A stretch of DNA of 48,012 bases from contig PCUW01000065.1 of the NCBI GenBank assembly GCA_002787775.1, forward strand, positions 1 through 48,012, written 5' to 3'. The DNA comes from Bdellovibrionales bacterium CG12_big_fil_rev_8_21_14_0_65_38_15 (GTDB taxonomy: Bacteria > Bdellovibrionota > Bacteriovoracia > Bacteriovoracales > Bacteriovoracaceae). Shown here piece after piece: positions 42,165 through 48,012 of the stretch. The notes beneath the pieces were generated by a model, which was given only the letters and a program-made list of their open reading frames with translations, had not been told where the DNA came from and did not search any database. A program made the position numbers and the translations under genes. Each line of letters begins with the position of its first letter. Position 1 is the first letter of the stretch.

Positions 42165-42770
42165 TTACTTAAGCTTATTGAAATATTCTTGTGAACCTTT
42201 TGGATCTGGCTTCATTGTATCAGCGCCATTATTCCAACCAGCAGGACAAACTTCGCCGTGCTTAGCTGTATATTGGTAAGCTTCAACTAGACGAGCATAC
42301 TCATCAACGTTACGGCCAACAGATAGGTTGTTGATTGAAGCGTGTTGAACAACATCTTTGTCATCGATAACGTAAGTCGCGCGAAACGCTACAGCGCCGT
42401 CCATTAGACAACCGTAGTCAGTAGCAACTTTCTTAGTCAGGTCAGATAGAAGAGGGAATTTAATTTCGCCAAGTCCACCCTTGTTACGTGGTTGCTGAGT
42501 CCAAGCAAGGTGAGAGAAAGCTGAGTCAACTGAACAGCCGATCACTTCACAGTTTAATTTTTTGAAAGCTTCAATTTTGTCAGAAAAAGCTGTGATTTCA
42601 GTTGGACAAACAAAAGTGAAATCTAGTGGGTAAAAGAAAAGAACTTTCCATTTACCTTTGAAATCAGCCAAAGAAATATTTTTGATGTCGCCATTAATGA
42701 CGGCGTCGCCTGCAAAATTTGGTGCAGTCTTACCTACGATAGTTACAGGTGCAGTTGTGTTTTCACTCAT
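42165..42770 (-). CDS. 2-Cys peroxiredoxin (AhpC/Prx1 type)
   Basis: 201 residues, typical Prx1/AhpC length. Peroxidatic Cys55 is in DFTFVCPTE and resolving Cys175 in GEVCPAGW. It reduces H2O2, organic peroxides and peroxynitrite with thioredoxin or AhpF; no ahpF is adjacent. The ATG at 42770 has AGAGGAG about 8 bases upstream. The frame stays open to 42896, but the extra 42 residues are unlike peroxiredoxins and overlap the promoter. It has its own promoter and terminator. No OxyR site is identified. Confidence 0.95.
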   Translation of the reverse strand: MSENTTAPVTIVGKTAPNFAGDAVINGDIKNISLADFKGKWKVLFFYPLDFTFVCPTEITAFSDKIEAFKKLNCEVIGCSVDSAFSHLAWTQQPRNKGGLGEIKFPLLSDLTKKVATDYGCLMDGAVAFRATYVIDDKDVVQHASINNLSVGRNVDEYARLVEAYQYTAKHGEVCPAGWNNGADTMKPDPKGSQEYFNKLK

Positions 42771-42828
42771 CTGAAAGCTCCTCTTTAGAGTTAGATTGAT
42801 TTGGAAAAATCTTTTTTTAAAACAGGTT

Positions 42829-42857
42829 AATGTATTGAGTCTAGGTGAATGATTCAA
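42829..42857 (-). promoter_or_regulatory. Promoter of the peroxiredoxin gene
   Basis: Minus-strand TTGAAT (42857-42852), 17-bp spacer, TACATT (42834-42829). It predicts a leader of about 50 bases containing AGAGGAG. Confidence 0.45.
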
Positions 42858-43056
42858 GTCTCGGGGCGTGAAGATTCCTTGATAAAAATGCTCCACATTA
42901 AAGAGGAAATATTAGCTTGCGCAACGCATATGCTTGTTTTTATTAAGGAGCAGGCTTAATCTTTGCTTAAATTAAGCTTAAGTTTTTGATCATCCAAGTC
43001 GAAAAGTCACAATGATATCAATGATTTTGCTTACACGTTGAAGCCCTACTGTTGCT

Positions 43057-43062
43057 TAGAAT
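43057..43062 (+). promoter_or_regulatory. Possible -10 (TAGAAT) of clpP
   Basis: TAGAAT lies 25 bp before the clpP ATG, leaving room for the AGGAG ribosome site. No well-spaced -35 is seen. Confidence 0.3.
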
Positions 43063-43087
43063 AGCTGGGATTTAGGAGTTCCATTTT

Positions 43088-43699
43088 ATGACCCAACCAA
43101 AAGCTTATATTCCAAACCCAATCGTTATCGAGCAAACAGCACGTGGTGAAAGGCAATACGATATTTATTCGCGCTTATTGCTGGATAGAATCGTGTTTCT
43201 TGGTACTGAAGTAAACGACACTGTTGCCAACCTTCTTATCGCCCAAATGCTATTTATGGAGCAAAGCGATCCTGAAGCGCCAATTCACTTTTATATCAAT
43301 AGCCCAGGCGGTTCTGTTTACGCTGGTCTTGGCATTTACGATATTATGCAACATATTACCTGCCCAGTTCATACCTACTGTGTAGGTCTTGCGGCCTCAA
43401 TGGGCTCACTGCTTTTAACTGCAGGAGCTCCAGGGCAACGCTATTCAATGCCTCACAGCCGTATCATGATTCACCAACCGCTTGGTGGTGCTCGTGGGCA
43501 GGCTAGTGATATACAAATTCAGGCTCAAGAAATTCAAGAACTAAAAGATCAGTTGAATGATATTTATATCAAACACTCTCACGTTCCTATGGAGCGTTCA
43601 GTAATTGAAAAAGCCACTGATAGAGATAATTATTTATCACCACAAAAAGCCATTGAAATGGGCTTGATTGATAAGATTATTTCTCGCGAGAAAAAATAA
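43088..43699 (+). CDS. clpP: ATP-dependent Clp protease proteolytic subunit ClpP
   Basis: 203 residues. Serine protease that forms the tetradecameric chamber used by ClpA and ClpX, both encoded here. Catalytic Ser104 is in GLAASMGS and His129 in RIMIHQP; the Asp is in the [10 protein letters not shown] stretch (178/180). [14 protein letters not shown] is the oxyanion/substrate strand. AGGAG lies about 11 bases before the ATG. clpX follows 39 bp later. The tig gene that often precedes clpP is not here. Confidence 0.97.
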   Translation: MTQPKAYIPNPIVIEQTARGERQYDIYSRLLLDRIVFLGTEVNDTVANLLIAQMLFMEQSDPEAPIHFYINSPGGSVYAGLGIYDIMQHITCPVHTYCVGLAASMGSLLLTAGAPGQRYSMPHSRIMIHQPLGGARGQASDIQIQAQEIQELKDQLNDIYIKHSHVPMERSVIEKATDRDNYLSPQKAIEMGLIDKIISREKK

Positions 43700-43738
43700 G
43701 CATAAAGAGAGCTTACGCTATAGGACTAAGGGAGCCCC

Positions 43739-45037
43739 ATGAGCAAAGATAAGAATTTTGGAAGCGCACTTCATTGTAACTTTTGTGGCAAATCACAAAA
43801 GGAAGTCAAGAAGCTGATCGCTGGTCCAGGCGTTTACATTTGTGATGAGTGTATTGAGCTATGTAACGATATTATTTTTGAAGATACGGTCAAAAGCCAA
43901 GGCAAAGCTAACCTTGATAAGGTTCCTAAGCCACACGAAATTAAACTTCATCTTGATGGTTACGTGATTGGACAAGAACGTGCAAAGAAAATTATCTCTG
44001 TTGCTGTTCATAATCACTTTAAACGTATCGCTCATACACCATCAGGTAGAAAGGGTGATGAAGTTGAACTTCAAAAATCAAATATTCTTTTAGCGGGACC
44101 TACTGGTTCTGGTAAAACATTGATCGCACAATCACTTGCAAAATATCTTAACGTTCCATTCGCTATCGCAGACGCCACAAGCTTAACTGAAGCTGGTTAT
44201 GTTGGTGAGGACGTTGAAAATATTATTCTTCAACTCCTTCAAAACTGTGACTTCGATACAGAAAGAGCAGAGCGCGGGATTATCTATATCGATGAGATCG
44301 ATAAGATTGCCAGAAAGAGTGAAAACCCATCAATCACCCGTGACGTAAGTGGTGAAGGTGTTCAGCAGGCTCTATTAAAACTGATTGAAGGAACAACTTG
44401 TAACGTTCCACCTAAAGGTGGTCGTAAGCATCCACAACAAGAATACATTCAAGTGAATACTAAAAATATTCTCTTCATTGTTGCTGGTGCCTTCGTTGGT
44501 CTTGAAAAGATCGTTGAAAAACGTATGACAAAAAGACCAATGGGTCTTATGGCCGAAGCAGCTAACGATGAGGCTTCTGTGGTTCAACGCCTTGGTGGTA
44601 TTGAAGCAGAAGATCTTTCAAAGTTTGGTTTGATTCCAGAATTTATTGGACGTGTTCCAGTCAATGCTATGCTTGAAGAACTCGATGAAGTTGCCCTTGT
44701 TAGCATTCTTACTGAACCAAAAAATGCCATTACGAAACAGTATCAAAAACTTTTTGATATGGATGGAATTGAACTTGAGTTTGAGCCTGATGCTCTCACA
44801 GAAGTGGCGGCCATCGCTCTTAAAAAGAAAACAGGTGCGCGTGGTCTTCGTGCCATCCTAGAGCAAACCATGCTTGATGTGATGTATGAAATTCCAACCA
44901 ATGAAAAAGTTAGCAAAGTTATCATTACAAAAAACAGTATTCTTGGACTAGAAACACCAAAACTTGTTGAGGGTGTGAGAAAGCAAGCCGGGGCACAAAG
45001 TGCTGAAGTCGGTAAAAAATCCATTGAAAGCGCTTAG
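43739..45037 (+). CDS. clpX: ATP-dependent Clp protease ATP-binding subunit ClpX
   Basis: 432 residues. The N-terminal C4 zinc domain (C13, C16, C35, C38) serves substrate and adaptor binding. It is followed by one AAA+ module: Walker A GPTGSGKT, pore loop GYVGED, Walker [31 protein letters not shown], sensor II GARGLR. It unfolds ssrA-tagged and other substrates into ClpP. GGGAG lies just before the ATG. It ends with an intrinsic terminator before lon. Confidence 0.98.
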   Translation: MSKDKNFGSALHCNFCGKSQKEVKKLIAGPGVYICDECIELCNDIIFEDTVKSQGKANLDKVPKPHEIKLHLDGYVIGQERAKKIISVAVHNHFKRIAHTPSGRKGDEVELQKSNILLAGPTGSGKTLIAQSLAKYLNVPFAIADATSLTEAGYVGEDVENIILQLLQNCDFDTERAERGIIYIDEIDKIARKSENPSITRDVSGEGVQQALLKLIEGTTCNVPPKGGRKHPQQEYIQVNTKNILFIVAGAFVGLEKIVEKRMTKRPMGLMAEAANDEASVVQRLGGIEAEDLSKFGLIPEFIGRVPVNAMLEELDEVALVSILTEPKNAITKQYQKLFDMDGIELEFEPDALTEVAAIALKKKTGARGLRAILEQTMLDVMYEIPTNEKVSKVIITKNSILGLETPKLVEGVRKQAGAQSAEVGKKSIESA

Positions 45038-45067
45038 ATTTTCTAACAAAACGTGACAGTAATTAAG

Positions 45068-45103
45068 AAGGCCAAAGAGGATAAAAACTTTTTGGCCTTT
45101 TTT
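45068..45103 (+). terminator. Intrinsic terminator of clpP-clpX
   Basis: AAGGCCAAA (45068-45076) pairs with TTTGGCCTT (45091-45099), followed by a T-run. Confidence 0.85.
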
Positions 45104-45208
45104 GTTTTTAATAATTCTAAGTAGTTAGCTGATATATTCTATAAAATTTTTTGTATCTCAGGCCGTCAATTCAGCTTGTTTTGGGCAAGATTGTCCAGCA
45201 AGTTTTTT

Positions 45209-45236
45209 TTGACCGAAACCCTGAATGTGTCACAAT
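45209..45236 (+). promoter_or_regulatory. Promoter of lon
   Basis: TTGACC (45209-45214), 16-bp spacer, CACAAT (45231-45236). The start would be near 45243, giving a leader of about 77 bases. No CIRCE element or sigma-32-like site is seen. Confidence 0.45.
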
Positions 45237-45250
45237 AGTAGATGAGAGAC

Positions 45251-45298
45251 GGTAAACGGGTCGCCAGGGCAGGATGCCTTAGCAATGGTCGGTTTACC
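45251..45298 (+). promoter_or_regulatory. Stem-forming leader of lon
   Basis: GGTAAAC (45251-45257) pairs with GTTTACC (45292-45298). Inside, GGCA (45268-45271) pairs with TGCC (45275-45278). The stem ends 12 bases before GGAGG, so it does not itself mask the ribosome site. It matches no riboswitch I know. Confidence 0.4.
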
Positions 45299-45319
45299 AG
45301 TAATAGTACAGGAGGTGCT

Positions 45320-47734
45320 ATGTCTGATAAGAAAACTGAGAATTCGAAGCGCTTTCCACTGCTTCCTCTTAGAGATGTGATCATTTTCCCGCACATGGTT
45401 GTTCCATTGTTTGTAGGGCGCGAGAAATCCATGGCGGCATTAGAACAAGCCTCCAAAAACGGCAATGAGCTGTTTCTTGTGACTCAAAAAGATGCGAGTG
45501 TACTCAACCCTGATCGTGAAGATGTTTACGAAATTGGTACAGTCGTTAATATCATCCAAATGCTGAAACTTCCGGACAACACCGTTAAGGTTTTGATCGA
45601 AGGTAAGTACCGTGCGAAGATCGACGGTTTCCATGCCTCATCAAAAGGCTATGAAGTCGACGTTACTAAATGCGGTAATGAAGTTGATGATGCTGTTAAT
45701 CTTGAAGCAACGATGCGCTCGATTAAAAGTATCTTCGAACAATACGTAAAACTTAATAAGAGAATCCCACCAGAACTATTGATGAGCATTTCATCAATTA
45801 CTGATCCTTCTCGTTTGGCCGACATCATTGTTGCTCACTTAACAATGAAAGTGCCTGAGAAGCAACAGATCCTTGAAGCGATTAATGTTGAGAAACGTTT
45901 GGCCCTTCTTCTTGAAAAGATGCAAGGTGAAATCGAAATCATCAATGTTGAACGTAGAATCAGAACTCGCGTTAAAAACCAAATGGAGAAGTCTCAAAAA
46001 GAGTACTATCTCAATGAGCAGATGAACGCGATTCAAAAAGAACTTGGCCAAAAAGACGACGGCAAATCTGAACTGCAAGAGATGGAAGAAAAACTTGCGA
46101 AGAAGAAAATGCCAGAAGAAGCTCGTGAAAAAGCGGCTAAAGAACTTAAGAAACTTAAATCAATGTCTCCAATGTCAGCAGAAGCGGCAGTTGTTCGAAA
46201 CTACGTTGACTGGATGATTAATCTTCCATGGCATGAGTACACAGTTGATAACAACTCTGTGAAAAATGCTCGTGATGTTCTTGATGATCATCACTATGGC
46301 ATGAAAGATGTAAAAGATCGTATCGTAGAATATCTAGCAGTTCGCTCTCTTCTTAAAGAAGAAGGAAAGGGAACTCTACTTTGTCTTGCTGGTCCTCCTG
46401 GTGTTGGTAAAACTTCAATTGCGAAAAGCTTGGCAGAAAGTCTTGGTCGTAAGTTTCAACGTATTTCACTTGGTGGCGTACGTGATGAATCTGAGATTCG
46501 TGGACACAGAAGAACTTATGTTGGTGCGATGCCAGGTAAGATCATCAATGCACTGAAAAAAGCCGGTACTTCAAATCCAGTTATTCTTCTTGATGAAATC
46601 GATAAGATGACAAGTGATATGAGAGGCGATCCAGCTTCAGCGATGCTTGAAGTTCTTGATCCAGAACAAAACAAAAACTTTGGTGATCATTATATTGAAG
46701 TTGAATATGACCTTTCAAAAGTTATGTTCATCATGACAGCAAATGATCTATCTCGTATTCCTGGTCCACTTCGTGATCGTATGGAAATCATTCATCTCTC
46801 CGGTTACACACCCGTTGAGAAGCTTGAGATCGGAAAGCGCTATCTTCTTAAGAAGGCTGTAGCGGCTAACGGTCTTCCTGATTACGACGTTCAAGTGAGT
46901 GACCCTGTGATGCTTAAAATCATCCGTGGTTATTCTAAAGAAGCTGGGGTTCGTGAGTTTGAGCGTCTTGTGAATACAGTATGTCGAAAACTTGCAACTG
47001 AAGTTGTGACCAATGGTGGACCAGAAAACAAGAAATTCAATGTTACTGCTAAGCAGTTAGCAAAATTTCTTGGCCCTCAAAAGTACGATGGTACAGATAT
47101 CGAGGGTGAATCACAGGTAGGACTCGTTAATGGTCTGGCTTGGACTTCGGTTGGTGGTGAACTTCTTAATATCGAAGTTGTCACTGTCCCAGGTAATGGC
47201 AAGATTCAAGTGACTGGTAAGCTTGGTGAAGTGATGCAAGAATCAGCGAAAGCTGCTCTTTCTTATGTTCGCTCAATCAGCGCTACACTTGGAATTGATT
47301 CTGAATGGTATAACAAAAATGATATCCACATCCACGTACCAGAAGGCGCTACTCCTAAAGATGGCCCATCAGCAGGTATTACGATGGTAACAGCTCTTAC
47401 TTCAGCTATTACAGGCATCAAGGTTCGCCAAGATGTCGCAATGACTGGAGAGGTTACAATCAGAGGACGCGTTCTTCCAATTGGTGGCCTAAAAGAGAAA
47501 ATGTTAGCGGCTAAACAAGCTGGAATTAAGACTGTGATTATTCCTTATAAGAACAAAAAGGATCTTCCAGATATCCCAGCCGAAATCAAAAGCGGCTTAA
47601 CTGTTAAAGCCTGTTCTCATGTTGAAGAAGTCTTGAAATTCGCTCTTGAACTTCAAGATCCAGAAAGCTTCATGAAGCACGTTACTGGCCTAAAAGTCAT
47701 CGACGGCTCAGTCGGAATGGAAGTTGCGAACTAA
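45320..47734 (+). CDS. lon: ATP-dependent protease Lon (LonA)
   Basis: 804 residues (E. coli Lon 784). The N-terminal substrate domain (FPLLPLRDVIIFPHMVVPLF) is followed by a coiled coil. The AAA+ module has Walker A GPPGVGKT and ISLGGVRDESEIRGHRRTY, with Walker B PVILLDEIDKM. The protease domain carries catalytic dyad Ser684 (PKDGPSAG) and Lys727 (GGLKEKM). It degrades misfolded and regulatory proteins in the cytoplasm. The ATG at 45320 follows GGAGG by 4 bases. An upstream in-frame extension to 45242 lies in the structured leader. It follows clpX, as in many proteobacteria, but has its own promoter and terminator. Confidence 0.97.
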   Translation: MSDKKTENSKRFPLLPLRDVIIFPHMVVPLFVGREKSMAALEQASKNGNELFLVTQKDASVLNPDREDVYEIGTVVNIIQMLKLPDNTVKVLIEGKYRAKIDGFHASSKGYEVDVTKCGNEVDDAVNLEATMRSIKSIFEQYVKLNKRIPPELLMSISSITDPSRLADIIVAHLTMKVPEKQQILEAINVEKRLALLLEKMQGEIEIINVERRIRTRVKNQMEKSQKEYYLNEQMNAIQKELGQKDDGKSELQEMEEKLAKKKMPEEAREKAAKELKKLKSMSPMSAEAAVVRNYVDWMINLPWHEYTVDNNSVKNARDVLDDHHYGMKDVKDRIVEYLAVRSLLKEEGKGTLLCLAGPPGVGKTSIAKSLAESLGRKFQRISLGGVRDESEIRGHRRTYVGAMPGKIINALKKAGTSNPVILLDEIDKMTSDMRGDPASAMLEVLDPEQNKNFGDHYIEVEYDLSKVMFIMTANDLSRIPGPLRDRMEIIHLSGYTPVEKLEIGKRYLLKKAVAANGLPDYDVQVSDPVMLKIIRGYSKEAGVREFERLVNTVCRKLATEVVTNGGPENKKFNVTAKQLAKFLGPQKYDGTDIEGESQVGLVNGLAWTSVGGELLNIEVVTVPGNGKIQVTGKLGEVMQESAKAALSYVRSISATLGIDSEWYNKNDIHIHVPEGATPKDGPSAGITMVTALTSAITGIKVRQDVAMTGEVTIRGRVLPIGGLKEKMLAAKQAGIKTVIIPYKNKKDLPDIPAEIKSGLTVKACSHVEEVLKFALELQDPESFMKHVTGLKVIDGSVGMEVAN

Positions 47735-47777
47735 TTGAAAGTTAATTTGTAGCATTAATAGTACTAATCTCTCACCA

Positions 47778-47802
47778 AAGGCCCCTTACGGGGCCTTTTT
47801 TT
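47778..47802 (+). terminator. Intrinsic terminator of lon
   Basis: AAGGCCCC (47778-47785), loop TTAC, GGGGCCTT (47790-47797), then a T-run. Confidence 0.93.
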
Positions 47803-47837
47803 ATTTAAATAACAATAACTTATACGTCTATTTATCA

Positions 47838-47866
47838 TTGACATCAAAGCGCTAGGTCATTATTCT
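47838..47866 (+). promoter_or_regulatory. Strong stable-RNA promoter upstream of tRNA-Val
   Basis: TTGACA (47838-47843, consensus), 17-bp spacer, TATTCT (47861-47866), then a GC-rich discriminator GCCGTC. The start is expected near 47873, about 21 bases before the tRNA. Confidence 0.75.
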
Positions 47867-47893
47867 GCCGTCACCGAAAAATTCAAAAGTTTC

Positions 47894-47946
47894 GGGCGTG
47901 TAGCTCAGTGGGAGAGCGCTGCCCTTACAAGGTGATGGTCGGTAGT
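47894..47946 (+). tRNA. tRNA-Val(UAC), 5' two-thirds only; 3' part unrecognisable
   Basis: The acceptor strand GGGCGTG (47894-47900), TA, D stem GCTC/GAGC (47903-47906, 47914-47917) and loop AGTGGGA are standard. The anticodon stem CTGCC (47919-47923) and loop CTTACAA (47924-47930) give anticodon UAC. The 3' side of the anticodon stem pairs for two bases (GG), then reads TGA with wobble or mismatch. GGTCGGTAGT resembles a variable loop and 5' T-stem. No TTCGA-type T-loop, no CACGCCC acceptor strand and no CCA follow in the remaining 66 bases. It may be interrupted by an intron or insertion, or be a pseudogene. Confidence 0.55.
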
Positions 47947-47961
47947 AGAAGCAGTGGCAAA

Positions 47962-47991
47962 CAGGGAAATTTTTTGACTGTTATTTCCTTG
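47962..47991 (+). other. Hairpin within the sequence that replaces the tRNA 3' half
   Basis: CAGGGAAAT (47962-47970) pairs with ATTTCCTTG (47983-47991), including one G-U, with a 12-base loop. No T-run follows, so it is not a standard terminator. It could be part of an intron or inserted element that continues past the window. Confidence 0.4.
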
Positions 47992-48012
47992 TCCCGTAAA
48001 AAGTACGAAACA

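Larger units (their letters stand above)
42771..43087. other. 317-bp divergent promoter region between the peroxiredoxin gene and clpP
   Basis: No gene seen. On the minus strand it holds the peroxiredoxin promoter (42829-42857). On the plus strand a TAGAAT -10-like box (43057-43062) and AGGAG before clpP are present. Confidence 0.6.

Noticed and set aside
42771..42896. N-terminal extension of the peroxiredoxin to 42896
   Set aside because: The extra residues are unlike the family. A good ribosome site supports ATG 42770, and a promoter lies within the extension.
45243..45319. c-di-GMP or other known riboswitch in the lon leader
   Set aside because: The GEMM-type conserved strings (such as ACGCAAAGCC) are absent. 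Only generic stems are seen.
47894..48012. Firm group I or group II intron call in tRNA-Val
   Set aside because: No group II 5' GUGYG and no clear group I P3-P8 core can be identified before the window ends. Only the interruption itself is reported.
1..48012. Sigma-54 promoters (TGGCAC-N5-TTGC) in connection with rpoN
   Set aside because: No site close to consensus and well placed before a gene was found by eye.

Overview
The window looks like the chromosome of a low-GC (about 40% by eye) Gram-negative bacterium. My best guess is a relative of Bacteriovorax/Peredibacter in the Bdellovibrionota. The support is indirect: an LptC/LptB/RpoN/HPF cluster, many secreted lipoproteins and beta-barrels, a histone H1-like protein and several large unassigned secreted proteins. 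No rRNA gene is present to settle it.

Layout. 1-3035: a partial RDD membrane protein and mutS (minus strand). 3161-6826: envelope/regulator operon lptC(A)-lptB-rpoN-hpf, closed by a long imperfect hairpin and a terminator. 7051-12546: accessory stretch with an AT-rich secreted protein, a nucleotidyltransferase plus HTH partner behind a three-half-site operator, a degenerate receiver/HD-GYP protein, a lipoprotein metalloprotease and a TerB-like protein. 12633-17741: clpS-clpA, a Lys/Ala-repeat histone H1-like gene and miaB. 17769-24626: beta-barrel, lipoprotein aminopeptidase, GshB-like ligase, lipoprotein, a sigma/anti-sigma-like fusion with a C-terminal membrane anchor, a TonB-like protein and a membrane protein with a degenerate GHKL ATPase. 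24623-29108: a ChaN-like protein and a 928-residue protein that resembles a methyltransferase fold without its catalytic motifs. 29341-32221: an acidic protein, rsmD, coaD and an aminotransferase. 32218-37460: a lipoprotein/barrel pair, phoH2-type PIN-ATPase, a PilZ protein and two small unknowns. 37673-42770: a 1060-residue Cys-rich secreted protein, two DedA proteins and a 2-Cys peroxiredoxin. 43088-47734: clpP, clpX and lon. The right end has a strong stable-RNA promoter driving a tRNA-Val whose 3' part is not recognisable.

How it works together. The housekeeping core covers LPS transport, alternative sigma factor, ribosome hibernation, the ClpSA/ClpXP/Lon proteolysis machinery, tRNA and rRNA modification and CoA synthesis. 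Between these lie lineage-specific envelope and secreted genes. Convergent neighbours often share stop-codon bases, and several genes have a -10 box six bases before the start codon, which suggests leaderless transcripts.

The most unusual items are the nucleotidyltransferase/HTH pair with its operator, the sigma/anti-sigma fusion, the recurrent leaderless promoter layout, the 1060-residue secreted protein, and the interrupted tRNA-Val.
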